Shown here: positions 45,109-56,660 of the stretch, piece after piece
Position numbering within the stretch: the first letter of the stretch is position 1
Layout of the letters: each line of letters opens with the position of its first letter
Source of the DNA: Billgrantia campisalis
GTDB taxonomy: Bacteria; Pseudomonadota; Gammaproteobacteria; Pseudomonadales; Halomonadaceae
Reading direction: 5' to 3'
Length of the DNA: 64,000 nucleotides
NCBI RefSeq assembly: GCF_022341425.1
Contig: NZ_JABFUC010000011.1
Coordinates: 99,582 to 163,581, forward strand
Program-made: the position numbers and the translations under genes
Notes under the pieces: model-generated
Told to the model about the DNA's origin: nothing
Seen by the model: the letters and a program-made list of their open reading frames with translations, nothing else
The model's database searches: none

Positions 45109-46092
45109 TCAGCCGCGCAGGTCTTCCGGGATGTCGTAGCCGTTCTCTTCGAACCAGCGAATCGCGCCCGGGTGCCACGGCAGGAAGGTGTTGTGCTCGT
45201 AGTTCTCGGGCAGGGTCTCACGGGCGGCGCCGTGGATCTGCACCATGCGCTCGTGGTTCTCCATCACGGTCTTGGCCACTTCATAGACCAGCGACTCCGG
45301 CATGTCCTTGTGGGTGATGGCGAAGTTCCAGATGGAGATGGCCGGCAGGTCCTCCTCCAGGCTGTTGTACACGGCGGCCGGGATGGTCGCCGGGGAGAGC
45401 TCCGGGTAATCGCCCAGCACCTGCCCCATCTCTTCTTCGGAGAAGGAGAAGATGTTGACGTTGGCCTGGGCCTCGAGCTGGCTGAAGGCCGAGATCGGAA
45501 TGCCCGCGGCGAAGGCGAAGGCATCGATCAGGCCGTCCTGGAGCTGGCCGGCCTGGTCGGAGGCGCCACCGTTGCGGGTATCGACGTCGAGGCCGAGCTT
45601 GTCGAACAGCTGCGGGTAGTACATGTCGGAGGTGCCGCCGGCCGGGCCCACGCCCACGGTCTTGCCGTCCAGGTCGGAGACCGAAGTGATGCCGGAGCCT
45701 TGCAGGGTGATGATCTGCAGGGTGGTCTGGTACATCGGGAAGACGGCGCGCATGTCGGTGTGCTCGATGCCCGGCGCCAGCTCGCTCTCACCGATCCAGG
45801 CCTGGTAGGCCGGCCCCATGGTCACCATGCCGAAGTCATGCTCGCCCATCTGCACCAGGGTGGCGTTCTGCACCGGGCCGCCGGTCACCTCGGCGCCGAA
45901 GGGCACGCCGAGGGCGTCACCGACCATGTTGGCCCAGCCGGAGCCGTAGATGTAGTAGGTGCCGCCTTGGCTTGCAGTGCCCACGGTCAGGCTGCGGGGC
46001 CAGTCGTCGCGATCATCGGCCTGGGCGCCGGTCGCCATCAGGGCGGCGCCGAGACAGGTGGTCAGGATCAGCTTGGATGCGCTATGTCGCAT
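45109..46092 (-). CDS. TAXI-family TRAP transporter substrate-binding protein (second, 5' of permease)
   Basis: The 327-residue protein starts MRHSASKL with a signal peptide ending GAQA (residue 25). The mature part DDRDDWPRSLTVGTASQGGTYYIYGSGWANMVGDALGV and VGPAGGTSDMYYPQLFDKLGL are TAXI signatures. It is clearly related to the TAXI protein at the other end of the operon (both begin D-D/E-R-x-D-W-P) but lacks the acidic tail. As the first gene it would be the most expressed. A sigma-54 promoter and an upstream palindrome precede it. Confidence 0.94.
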   Translation of the reverse strand: MRHSASKLILTTCLGAALMATGAQADDRDDWPRSLTVGTASQGGTYYIYGSGWANMVGDALGVPFGAEVTGGPVQNATLVQMGEHDFGMVTMGPAYQAWIGESELAPGIEHTDMRAVFPMYQTTLQIITLQGSGITSVSDLDGKTVGVGPAGGTSDMYYPQLFDKLGLDVDTRNGGASDQAGQLQDGLIDAFAFAAGIPISAFSQLEAQANVNIFSFSEEEMGQVLGDYPELSPATIPAAVYNSLEEDLPAISIWNFAITHKDMPESLVYEVAKTVMENHERMVQIHGAARETLPENYEHNTFLPWHPGAIRWFEENGYDIPEDLRG

Positions 46093-46190
46093 GGTGTCAC
46101 TCCGATTGCCTTGTCGTTATGAAAGAGCGTAGCGGCCTTGGCATGAAAGCGCCCGCTCGGGAAGATGCTTGGCGTACAACACCCAGTATA

Positions 46191-46207
46191 GGCAAAGCCC
46201 GTGCCTT
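46191..46207 (-). promoter_or_regulatory. Sigma-54 promoter of the TAXI-TRAP operon
   Basis: Read on the minus strand, AAGGCACGGGCTTTGCC has GG and GC exactly 10 bases apart (GG at 46205-46204, GC at 46193-46192), with GGCACG and TTTGC close to consensus TGGCACG-N4-TTGC. Transcription would start near 46180, about 88 bases upstream of the TAXI ATG. Confidence 0.75.
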
Positions 46208-46317
46208 GGCGAATAAAATGCCATAGCATCAAAGGGTTGTTGCTATCGGATTCGACTAAGGTGGAAAGTGCTTGTTTTTCAATGGGCTGGAATATCACAC
46301 ACGGCAAGATGCCCGGT

Positions 46318-46333
46318 GTGCGGATTTCCGCAC
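46318..46333. promoter_or_regulatory. Candidate activator site (16-bp palindrome)
   Basis: GTGCGGATTTCCGCAC is a perfect palindrome about 145 bases upstream of the predicted sigma-54 start, a usual enhancer distance. It directly follows the Na/Pi cotransporter stop codon. DctD-type activators use inverted repeats of this general form as I recall, but I cannot verify the match. Confidence 0.55.
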
Positions 46334-46346
46334 GGAGTGCTGCCTC

Positions 46347-48065
46347 TTAGTCGCTGTTCGGCGGGTCACTGAGTGCGGCGATCAGTCGACTGGCTTGGTG
46401 CAGGTCGTTCATCAGCGTAGAGGCTGGCCACGCTGTCAGTCGCTGCTGGCGCAGCCGCTCGGCAAGCTCGTGCTGCCAATGGCGGCGCACCGCCTCGAGC
46501 GGCGCGGCGATATCTTGGGTGCTCGGGTCGGCGGCGAGTCGGTTGAGGCCCTCGGCCAGCCCCAGGCGTAGGTCATCATGGGCATCGCGTAGCGGGCTGG
46601 TGCGCGCGGCATGGCGCAGCAGGCTGCGCTGCAGCAGCTCGCCGAAGCGTACCGCTTCCACCATACGCAGGGTGTGCGCGTATAGGGCATCCAAGTGGGA
46701 CTGCTGGCTGTCGGTCAGGGGAGCGTCGATACGGGCGCGGAAGTCGAGGATCTCCGCCAGAAGCGGCTTGATGCGCTCGTGGTAGCGGGCGTTGACGCTG
46801 GGCCAATCGTCGGCCCGGATAGGTGCCCTGACGACGCTTGCCTCCGGGGGGTGGCCGATGACCTCGGCGCTGGGCATCAGGATGGCCGTGCACAGCAGGT
46901 GATAGGCGCGGCGGTTGAGGCGCTGACACTCCTGCTCCATGGCCGTGACAGCGGTATCGGCGTGGGCCAGGGCCGTGACATCCAGGTAGCGGGCCTGCGC
47001 GGGCACTTGCCGAGCGGGTTCGGTGATGCGCTGTTCCAGCGCCGCGGTCAGGCGCGGGATCAGCGGCAGCATCAGGGCGATGCCGAGCAGGTTGAACAGG
47101 GTATGAAACAGCGCCAGCTTGAGCGGCCAGGCGCCCTCGGCAAGGCCGATCAGCTCGGCGATCAGGTCCACCAGCGAGGCCAGCGGCATCAGCAGTACCA
47201 GGGCGACGGCGGCCGTAAACAGGTTGAACACCACATGAGCCCCGGCCAAGCGCCTGGCGGCGACGCCGGCGGCCAGGGCGCCGAGCACTGCGGTGATGGT
47301 GGTGCCGATGTTGGCGCCAATGGCAATGGCCAGGGCAGGCAGGTAGGCCAGCTGGCCGGAGGCCAGGGCGGTCAGGGTGATCAGCAGGGTGGCATGGCTG
47401 GACTGCATGACCACGGTGGCGATGATGCCGAACGCCACGAACAACGGCCAGTGCCAAAGGCGCTCGCCGCTTAGGCCCGCCATATGGAGGCCGTCCTGCC
47501 AGGCATCGAAGCCCAGCTTCATGAAGTCGATACCCAGGAACAACAGTCCGATGCCCAGCAGCAGGCCGGCAAGGCCCGCCAGGCCGCCGCTAAGGCGGTA
47601 GCGACCGAGCAGCCCCACCGCGAGCAGCGGCATGGCGTACTGGGCCAGGTCGAAGCGCAGACCGAAGCCGGCGATCAGCCAGGCCCCGGTGGTGGTGCCC
47701 AGGTTAGCGCCGAACAGCAGCGCGATGGCGCCGGTCAGGCTGACCAGCCCGGCGCTGACGAAAGACATGGCAAGCAGCGTGACCAGGGAGCTGGACTGCA
47801 CCAGGGCGGTAGCCAGCGCTCCCACGCCGATGGCCCGTGCGGGGCTTCGGGTGGCGTTATGCAGCCAGCGATCGAGCGTGCCGCCGGAAAGCCGCTTGAT
47901 CCCTTCTTCCAGGTGGGACATACCCCATAGAAACAGGCCGATGCCCGCCGCCAGGGTGGCCAGGTCCAGCCGTGCTAGTAGCAGCGCTGCCAGGGCGGCT
48001 AGGCCCAATAGCTCCAGGCGTCGCCGGGTGCTCCGCTGACGCTCGGCCGCTCCCTGGCGGGTCAT
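46347..48065 (-). CDS. Na+/phosphate cotransporter family protein
   Basis: The 572-residue protein has two repeated Na/Pi-cotransporter blocks with the QSS motifs (ALVQSSSLVTLLAMSF near residue 88 and VVMQSSHATLLITL near 220) and GANLGTTTGAWL / GANIGTTITAVL, followed by a long cytoplasmic helical region of the PhoU type (residues 345-565). This is the NptA/YjbB type. It would move phosphate with Na+; some relatives work as exporters. It starts 2 bases after the yheV stop, so it is coupled to yheV and probably prlC. Confidence 0.93.
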   Translation of the reverse strand: MTRQGAAERQRSTRRRLELLGLAALAALLLARLDLATLAAGIGLFLWGMSHLEEGIKRLSGGTLDRWLHNATRSPARAIGVGALATALVQSSSLVTLLAMSFVSAGLVSLTGAIALLFGANLGTTTGAWLIAGFGLRFDLAQYAMPLLAVGLLGRYRLSGGLAGLAGLLLGIGLLFLGIDFMKLGFDAWQDGLHMAGLSGERLWHWPLFVAFGIIATVVMQSSHATLLITLTALASGQLAYLPALAIAIGANIGTTITAVLGALAAGVAARRLAGAHVVFNLFTAAVALVLLMPLASLVDLIAELIGLAEGAWPLKLALFHTLFNLLGIALMLPLIPRLTAALEQRITEPARQVPAQARYLDVTALAHADTAVTAMEQECQRLNRRAYHLLCTAILMPSAEVIGHPPEASVVRAPIRADDWPSVNARYHERIKPLLAEILDFRARIDAPLTDSQQSHLDALYAHTLRMVEAVRFGELLQRSLLRHAARTSPLRDAHDDLRLGLAEGLNRLAADPSTQDIAAPLEAVRRHWQHELAERLRQQRLTAWPASTLMNDLHQASRLIAALSDPPNSD

Positions 48066-48067
48066 GC

Positions 48068-48313
48068 TCAGCGGCCTTTGGGGTCGAGAATCCTGACGGG
48101 AGTGACGGTGTTGCGGCGCTGTTCCTCGCGCTCGCGGTTGACGCGGGTCTCGAGCTCGGGAAGGGCGTCATCCTCGATGGGCTGCTGCTCGAAGAAATCG
48201 CAGCTGACGCAGTCGCGGTAGCGGATGCCGTTCTGCTCCCAGGCGCGGATGCGGTCCATCTCGGCACAGCGCGGGCAGATGGCCCCGGCGATAAAGCGTT
48301 TTGGCACGGCCAT
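48068..48313 (-). CDS. yheV: YheV family putative zinc ribbon protein
   Basis: The 81-residue protein begins MAVPKRFIAGAICPRC, almost the same as E. coli YheV, and holds two CxxC pairs (CPRC and CVSC) for a zinc ribbon. The C-terminal half is acidic and charged. The function is unknown. It lies between prlC and the Na/Pi cotransporter gene on the same strand, with 80 bases to prlC. Confidence 0.93.
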   Translation of the reverse strand: MAVPKRFIAGAICPRCAEMDRIRAWEQNGIRYRDCVSCDFFEQQPIEDDALPELETRVNREREEQRRNTVTPVRILDPKGR

Positions 48314-48393
48314 GGTAGCTCCCCAATGGCAGCCGCCGGGGCGTGCCGCGGCGGCGGTGTTGATGGATGCCTCCGACGGGCGGTGGCCCCGGG

Positions 48394-50442
48394 TCAGGCG
48401 GCGCGGATACCGCTGTGGCGCAGCAGCGGCTCGACGCTGGGCTCGCGGCCGCGGAAGGCGCGGAACAGCTCGGCGGCGTCGCGGGCGCCGCCGGGCTCAA
48501 GGATCTCGCGACGAAAGCGCTGCCCGGTCTCGGCATCGAAGATACCGCTTTCCTCGAAGGCGCTCCAGGCGTCGGCGGAGAGCACCTCGGCCCACTTGTA
48601 GCTGTAATAGCCTGCCGCATAGCCCCCAGCGAAGATATGGCTGAAGCCGTTCTGGAAACGGTTGAAGGGGGCTCGGGGCACCACCGAGACGGCCTCGCGA
48701 ACGTCATCGAGCAGCGCCTGGACCTCGGCGGCCGCGGGGGCGGCCAGCTCGTGATGCAGGCGCAGGTCGAACAGCGAGAACTCCAGCTGGCGCACCAGCC
48801 CCATGGCCGACTGGAAGTTCCTGGCCGCCTGCAGCCGCTCGAGCAGCTCGGCGGGCAGCGGCTCGTCGGTATCGACGTGGCCGGCGATCAGGTCGAGCCC
48901 TTCGCGCTCCCAGCAGAAGTTCTCCATGAACTGGCTGGGCAGCTCCACGGCGTCCCAGGCCACGCCGTTGATGCCGGACACGTCCGCGACCGTCTGCCGG
49001 GTGAGCATATGGTGCAGGCCGTGGCCGAACTCGTGAAACAGGGTGGTGACCTCGTCGTGGGTCAGCAGGGCCGGGCGATCGCCCACCGGGCGGGTGAAGT
49101 TGCAGGTCAGGTAGGCCACCGGCAGCTGCAGCACGCCGTCCTCCAGGCGGCGTACCCGGCACTCGTCCATCCAGGCGCCGCCGCGCTTGCCCTCGCGGGC
49201 ATAGAGGTCGAGGTAGAAGCCGGCGATGGGCGTGCCTCCCTCGAGGATCCGGAAGTAGCGCACGTCGGCGTGGTAGCGCGGCGCACTCTCGTCCTCCTCG
49301 AAGCTGACCCCGTAGAGGCGCTCGACCACCTGGAAGAGCCCGTCCACGACTCGCGGGGCGGGGAAGTAGGGGCGTAGCTGTTCCTGGGAAATGGCGTGAC
49401 GCGCCTCGCGCAGCTTCTCGCTGGCGTAGCCGACGTCCCAGGGCTCGAGGGCTGCCAGGCCCAGCTCGTCGCGGGCGTAGGCCGACAGCTCGGCGAACTC
49501 CTCGCGGGCCTGGGGCACGGCGCGCCGTGCCAGGTCCTCGAGGAAGTCGAGCACCTGGCGCGGCGACTCGGCCATCTTGGTGGCAAGCGAGTAGTCGGCA
49601 TAGGTGGCAAAGCCCAGCAGCTCGGCCAGCTCGCGGCGCAGCGCCAGGGTCTCCTCGATGATCGGGGCGTTGTCGTACTCGCCGGCGTTGGGGCCCTGGT
49701 CGGAGGCGCGGGTAATGAAGGCGGTGTAGACCTCCCGGCGCAGCTCGCGGTCGTCGGCGAAGGTCAGCACCGGATAGAAGCTCGGGAAATCCAGTGTGAT
49801 GCGGTAACCGTCGACCCCCTTGGCCTCGGCGTTGGCGGCCAGCGTGGCCAGGGCGCTGTCGGGCAGCCCGGCCAGCCGCTCGGCATCGGCGATGTCCTTG
49901 TGCCAGGCCTGGGTGGCATCGAGCAGCTGGTTGGAGAAGGTGTTGGCGAGGGCGGAGAGGCGCGCCTTGATCTCGCCGTAGCGGCGCTTCTTGTCCGCCG
50001 GCAGGTCGACACCCGCCAGATGGAAATCGCGCAGGGTGTTGTCGACGCTGCGCCGCTGGGCCTCGTCGAGGCTCGCCCAGGCGGGGCCCTCCTTGAGCGA
50101 GCGCCAGGTGCGGAACAGGCCCTCGTGCTGGCCGAGCCAGGTGCTGTACTCGGAGAGCGGTTCCAGGCAGGCCTGGTAGGCGTCGCGCAGGGCCGGGGAA
50201 TTCATGGTGCCGTTGAGGTGCGAGACCGGCGACCAGGCCCGGGCGAGGCGGTCGTTGAGCGCTTCCAGCGGGGCGGCAATGCTTGCCCAGCTGGGCGCTT
50301 CCTGCTCGGCCTGGGCGACCAGGCGGTCGATGGCGGTGCGGTTGTCGGCGAGCAGCTTCTCGATGGCCGGCACCACGTGCTCAGGCTCGATCTCGGCGAA
50401 GGGCGGCAGGTCGTGGGCGTCGAGCAGGGGGTTATGGGACAT
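48394..50442 (-). CDS. prlC: Oligopeptidase A
   Basis: The 682-residue M3-family zinc metallopeptidase degrades oligopeptides, including cleaved signal peptides, in the cytoplasm. The active site TTLFHEFGHGLHHML contains HEXXH, and the distal Glu lies in the following GVAWDAVELPSQFMENF block. The start MSHNPLLDAHDLPPF is typical; the ATG at 50442 with GAGGT upstream is preferred over a GTG two codons earlier. Its neighbours yheV and gamma carbonic anhydrase are also near prlC in pseudomonads. Confidence 0.96.
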   Translation of the reverse strand: MSHNPLLDAHDLPPFAEIEPEHVVPAIEKLLADNRTAIDRLVAQAEQEAPSWASIAAPLEALNDRLARAWSPVSHLNGTMNSPALRDAYQACLEPLSEYSTWLGQHEGLFRTWRSLKEGPAWASLDEAQRRSVDNTLRDFHLAGVDLPADKKRRYGEIKARLSALANTFSNQLLDATQAWHKDIADAERLAGLPDSALATLAANAEAKGVDGYRITLDFPSFYPVLTFADDRELRREVYTAFITRASDQGPNAGEYDNAPIIEETLALRRELAELLGFATYADYSLATKMAESPRQVLDFLEDLARRAVPQAREEFAELSAYARDELGLAALEPWDVGYASEKLREARHAISQEQLRPYFPAPRVVDGLFQVVERLYGVSFEEDESAPRYHADVRYFRILEGGTPIAGFYLDLYAREGKRGGAWMDECRVRRLEDGVLQLPVAYLTCNFTRPVGDRPALLTHDEVTTLFHEFGHGLHHMLTRQTVADVSGINGVAWDAVELPSQFMENFCWEREGLDLIAGHVDTDEPLPAELLERLQAARNFQSAMGLVRQLEFSLFDLRLHHELAAPAAAEVQALLDDVREAVSVVPRAPFNRFQNGFSHIFAGGYAAGYYSYKWAEVLSADAWSAFEESGIFDAETGQRFRREILEPGGARDAAELFRAFRGREPSVEPLLRHSGIRAA

Positions 50443-50585
50443 GCGCACCTCTATGCGGCTGGAGAATGGTCAACGATGACGCTTAGATGCGGCCGGGCGG
50501 GCCGGGTTTCAATGCCGCCAAAGGGTTTGGTGCCGCCGAGCCGGCCTGATAGTCTTGCGGGCTTCCCCCGAGAGAGGTCGACGGC

Positions 50586-51926
50586 ATGAACGCAACCCTG
50601 GAGCGCTGGAGCACGCGGCGCGCCTTCATCCTGGCGGTGACCGGCGCGGCGGTGGGGCTGGGCAATATCTGGCGCTTTCCCTATATCACCGGCGAAAACG
50701 GCGGGGCCGCGTTTCTGGTGCTGTACATTGCCTTCGTGCTGCTGCTGGGCCTGCCGGTGATGATGGCCGAGATTCTAGTCGGCCGCGCCGGCCGGCGCAG
50801 CCCGATGCAGTCTCTGGGCCACCTGGCCACGGCGGCCGGGGCCAGCGGCCACTGGCGGCTGCTGGGGCTGTTCGGCGCCTTCACGGTATTTTGCATCCTC
50901 TCTTTCTATTCGGTGGTCTCCGGCTGGTCGATCGAGTTTCTGGTCAGCTCGGTGAACGGGGACTTCGTCGGCCGCAGCGCCGCCGAGATCGGCGCCGGCT
51001 TCGAGGCCTTTCTCGCCGACCCGCGGCGCATGACCTTCAACCATACGATGTTTCTGTTCATGACCATGACGGTGGTCGCCGCCGGCGTGGCCAAGGGGCT
51101 GGAGCGGCTCAACAACCTGTTGATGCCGCTGCTTTATCTGCTGCTGGTGCTGCTGGCCGGCTATGCCGCCACCACCGAGGGCTTCGGGCCGGCGCTGGCC
51201 TGGTTGTTCCAGCCCGATTTTGCGGCCATCACCCCGATGGTGGTCCTGCACGCCATGGGGCACGCCTTCTTCACCCTGGCGGTGGGAGCCTGTGCGCTGA
51301 TGGCCTATGGTGCCTATATGCCCGACCGCCAGAGCCTGCCGCAGGCCGCCGGGGCGGTGGCGGTGCTCGATGTGACCGTGGCGCTGCTGGCGGGCATCGC
51401 CATCTTCTCGGTGGTGTTTGCCCAGGGCATGGATCCCGGCGAGGGACCGGGGCTGATGTTCGTCACCCTGCCGGTGGCTTTCGCCCAACTGCCGTGGGGG
51501 GCGCTGTGGCTCAGCGTGTTCTTCCTGCTGTTGCTGCTGGCCACCTGGACCTCGTCGATCAACCTGGCCGAGCCGATGGTCGCGACACTGCAAGGCTTGG
51601 GTATCAAGCGCGGTCAGGCGGCAGCGATCATCGGGGTGGGGGTGTGGCTGGTGGGGCTGCTTTCGGTACTGTCGTTCTCGACCCTGGCCGAGTGGCGTCC
51701 GGTAGCGGGAATGAACGTCTTCGACCTGGTGACGACGATTCCCACCGAGTTCTTCCTGCCGGTGGGTGGTCTGCTGATCGCGGTCTTCGCCGCCTGGGTG
51801 ATGCGTCGCGAGGATGCCCGCGCTGCCCTTGGCGTGGGCGAGGCGGGCTTTCGGCTGTGGCAGGGGGTGGTGCGCTGGGTGTCGATTCCGCTGACCCTGG
51901 TGGTGCTGGTGGCCAGCCTGCTTTGA
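50586..51926 (+). CDS. Sodium-dependent transporter, NSS (SNF) family (second)
   Basis: The 446-residue LeuT-type symporter has the first-helix motif GAAVGLGNIWRFPYITGENGGAAFLVLY and later HAMGHAFFTLAVGACALMAYGAYM and GPGLMFVTLPVAF. About 11 membrane segments are visible, so it belongs to the shorter bacterial type with one helix fewer than the copy at 8.3-9.8 kb. It should import an amino acid or amine with Na+. It is divergent from prlC and 65 bases upstream of the carbonic anhydrase gene. Confidence 0.93.
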   Translation: MNATLERWSTRRAFILAVTGAAVGLGNIWRFPYITGENGGAAFLVLYIAFVLLLGLPVMMAEILVGRAGRRSPMQSLGHLATAAGASGHWRLLGLFGAFTVFCILSFYSVVSGWSIEFLVSSVNGDFVGRSAAEIGAGFEAFLADPRRMTFNHTMFLFMTMTVVAAGVAKGLERLNNLLMPLLYLLLVLLAGYAATTEGFGPALAWLFQPDFAAITPMVVLHAMGHAFFTLAVGACALMAYGAYMPDRQSLPQAAGAVAVLDVTVALLAGIAIFSVVFAQGMDPGEGPGLMFVTLPVAFAQLPWGALWLSVFFLLLLLATWTSSINLAEPMVATLQGLGIKRGQAAAIIGVGVWLVGLLSVLSFSTLAEWRPVAGMNVFDLVTTIPTEFFLPVGGLLIAVFAAWVMRREDARAALGVGEAGFRLWQGVVRWVSIPLTLVVLVASLL

Positions 51927-51991
51927 GTGCGCCTGATTTCAACACGAACGGCCGGTGCTTGGGGTGCTGGGCCGGCCAAGGGAGGTAAACG

Positions 51992-52543
51992 ATGCACGCA
52001 AGCGATTCTCTGCGCCCCTGGAAGGGCGTGACGCCGAGCCTGGGCGAGCGGGTCTATGTGGACCCGGCCAGCGTGGTGCTGGGCGACGTGGTGCTGGGGG
52101 ACGACTGCTCGGTGTGGCCGATGACGGTCATCCGCGGCGACATGCACCGTATCCGCATCGGTGCCCGGGTGAGCGTGCAGGACGGTAGCGTGCTGCATAT
52201 CACCCATGCCAGCGACTTCAATCCCGACGGCTTCCCCCTGACCATCGGCGATGATGTCACCATCGGCCACAAGGCGATCCTGCATGGCTGCACCTTGGGT
52301 AGCCGCATCCTGGTGGGTATGGGCGCCATCGTCATGGACGGCGCCGTGGTCGAGGACGAGGTGATCATCGCGGCCGGGGCGGTGGTGACCCCGGGCAAGC
52401 GCCTCGAGGGCGGCCATGTCTATGCCGGTAACCCGGCCAGGGCGCTGCGGCCGATCAAGGAGAGCGAGCGCGCCTTCTTTCCCTATACCGCCGGCAACTA
52501 CGTCAAGCTGAAGGACGAGTACCTGGCCGCGCAGGGGGGATAG
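51992..52543 (+). CDS. yrdA: Gamma-class carbonic anhydrase family protein
   Basis: The 183-residue protein folds as a left-handed beta-helix built from hexapeptide repeats. Candidate metal His ligands are in LHITHAS and TIGHKAILHGC, and VIRGDMHRIRIG is the family signature. GGGAGG precedes the ATG. YrdA/PaaY-type proteins may be weak carbonic anhydrases or thioesterases; the catalytic loop Glu is hard to place. It follows the NSS symporter gene on the same strand. Confidence 0.93.
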   Translation: MHASDSLRPWKGVTPSLGERVYVDPASVVLGDVVLGDDCSVWPMTVIRGDMHRIRIGARVSVQDGSVLHITHASDFNPDGFPLTIGDDVTIGHKAILHGCTLGSRILVGMGAIVMDGAVVEDEVIIAAGAVVTPGKRLEGGHVYAGNPARALRPIKESERAFFPYTAGNYVKLKDEYLAAQGG

Positions 52544-52700
52544 GCTTGCTCGACCGCTGGCGGCATCCGGCGACAGGTCTCCGGCGCCTTTGCTGCGTGC
52601 ACTGGCTTTCGCACTGCCGGTCTTCCTAAGGCATTGTTTTACCATGCCGTTGCGGGCGATAATCTGGTGATTTATCCAGCTATCGAGGGCTCGCCCCGGC

Positions 52701-53372
52701 ATGGCCAACTTTCGCACCCACCTTGGCGTGGCCGCCGCCGGCGGCGCGGTGCTGGCCCATGGCGGCTGGCAGGCCGGCCTGTGGGACCTATGGCAGGGGG
52801 CCGTGGTGCTGGGACTGGTGACCTTCGGCGGCATCCTGCCCGATATCGACGCCGACCGCTCCAAGGCGATCCGCCTGATTTTCAATTTGCTGGCGGTGCC
52901 GGCGGTGGTCGTTGGCGCGCTGCTGCTGCAGTCGCGGCTGACGCCGGGGGCGCTGCTGCTGGTCTGCGGCGGTCTCTACCTCGGTGTGCGCTATCTGGCC
53001 GGAGCCGTGTTTTCCCGCTTCACCGTGCACCGTGGCATCTGGCACTCGCTGCTGGCGGCGGGGCTGTGTGGCCTGGCGACGGCGGCGCTGAGCTTCCGGT
53101 TGCTGGATCAGCCGGAGCGGCTGGCGTGGCTCCACGGGCTAGCCGTGACGGTGGGGTTCGTCATCCACCTGGCGCTGGATGAGTGCTACAGCGTCGATCT
53201 CACCGGGGCGCGTATCAAGCGCTCCTTCGGCACGGCGATCAAGCCTTTCGACTGGAAGGTGCCCGGCAATACGCTGGCGATGCTGATGGCGGGACTGGCG
53301 CTGGCCCCGTGGCTGCCCTCCTGGCCGCCGTTGTTAGCGCTGCTGGGTCAGGGCGTGGCCTTGTGGCGATAG
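52701..53372 (+). CDS. YdjM-type membrane-bound metal-dependent hydrolase
   Basis: The 223-residue protein has four to five membrane segments and the YdjM (DUF457) His/Asp motifs: N-terminal FRTHLGVAAA, GGILPDIDADRS, HRGIWHSLL and HLALDECYSVD. Family members are called metal-dependent hydrolases and are linked to membrane or DNA-damage functions without firm proof. TTGTTT and GATAAT 18 bases apart at 52634-52663 could be its promoter. Its last 25 bases overlap the dctD 3' end on the other strand. Confidence 0.88.
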   Translation: MANFRTHLGVAAAGGAVLAHGGWQAGLWDLWQGAVVLGLVTFGGILPDIDADRSKAIRLIFNLLAVPAVVVGALLLQSRLTPGALLLVCGGLYLGVRYLAGAVFSRFTVHRGIWHSLLAAGLCGLATAALSFRLLDQPERLAWLHGLAVTVGFVIHLALDECYSVDLTGARIKRSFGTAIKPFDWKVPGNTLAMLMAGLALAPWLPSWPPLLALLGQGVALWR

Positions 53373-54722
53373 TCCTCGGCCTTCAGCCCATACTTGCGCA
53401 GCTTGTCATAGAGGGTCTTGCGCGGCAGCCCCAGGTGTTCGCAGACCTCGATGATGCGTCCGTGATGGCTGGCAAGCGACTGACTGATCAGGCTCTTCTC
53501 GAACAGCTCCACCTGCTGCGGCAGGGCGAGCTCGCTGGTCTCGGTCTCGACACCCTCGAGCAGAGCGTCGAGGCGGTAGTCGAAGGCCGAGCCCAGCAGC
53601 ACGTAGCGCTCGGCCAGATTGCGCAGTTCGCGCACGTTACCCGGCCAGTCGTGGGCCATCAGCGCCGAGGTGCCGCAGGTATCCAGCGGCGGGGTTTCCA
53701 GGCCGCTGCGGTTGGAGGCAACCACCGCGAAGTGCTGGAACAGCAGCGGGATGTCTTCGCGGCGCTCACGCAGGGCGGGGAGCGGCAGGGTCACCACGTT
53801 GAGGCGGTAGTAGAGATCCTCGCGAAACTTCCCCGCCTCGGCGGCGGCCCTCAGGTCGACCTTGGTGGCGGCGATCACGCGAATGTCCAGCGGCACCGGC
53901 TCATTGGCGCCGAGGCGTTCCACGCAGCGCTCCTGCAGCACTCGCAGCAGCTTGACCTGCAGCGCCAGGGGCATGGACTCGATCTCGTCGAGGAAGACGG
54001 TTCCCCCGTTGGCATGCTCGAACTTGCCGATCCGCCGCTCCACGGCGCCGGTGAAAGCGCCCTTTTCGTGGCCGAACAGCTCCGACTCGATGATGCTCTC
54101 GGGGACCGCGCCGCAGTTGATGGCCACGAAGGGGTGGCCGCCCCGGGGGCTGCGCTCATGGATGGCGCGGGCCACCAGGTCCTTGCCGGTGCCGGTTTCG
54201 CCAAATAGCAGCACGTCGGTCTCCACTTGGGCGATGCGCTGCACCATGGAGGCCAGGCGCTGGATCACCGGGGTGCGGCCCACCAGGCGTGGGCCGGGGG
54301 CCGACTGTTGGGCCTCCAGCTCCGCCTTGAGGTGGCGATTCTCCAGGCTCAGTCGACGCTTCTCGACGCCCCGACGCACCATTTCCACCAGCCGCTCGCC
54401 GGCGAAGGGCTTCTCCAGGAAGTCCCAGGCGCCCTCGCGCATGGCTTCCACGGCGGTGGAGATATCGCCGTGGCCGGTGATCAGGATCACCGGCAGGTCG
54501 GGGTCGCGCAGCCGCATCTCGCGCAGCAGCGCCATGCCGTCCATGCCGGGCATGCGGATGTCGCTGACAACCACGCCGGGGAAGTCTGGCGCCAGGGTCG
54601 CCAGCGCACTCTCGGCGCTGTCGTGGGGCTCGGGCAGGTAGCCGGCAAGCTCAAGGGTCTGGCCGGCGGTGATCCGCAGATGGGGTTCGTCGTCGATGAT
54701 CAGCACCGGGGTGGCCGCCGGG

Positions 54723-54730
<8 letters not shown>
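53348..54730 (-). CDS. dctD: Sigma-54 response regulator, C4-dicarboxylate type DctD
   Basis: The 460-residue regulator has a receiver with Asp57 (VVSDIRMPGMDG), an AAA+ domain with GETGTGKD, GAFTGA and LDEIESMP, and a Fis-type helix-turn-helix at the end (SHHGRIIEVCEHLGLPRKTLYDKLRKYG). It should activate sigma-54 promoters of dicarboxylate transport genes when phosphorylated by DctB. Its ATG lies 8 bases inside dctB. No dctA or dctPQM is adjacent; the only sigma-54 TRAP-type operon seen is the TAXI unit 8 kb away. Confidence 0.94.
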
Positions 54731-56648
<1,918 letters not shown>

Positions 56649-56660
56649 CGGCAGATGTCC

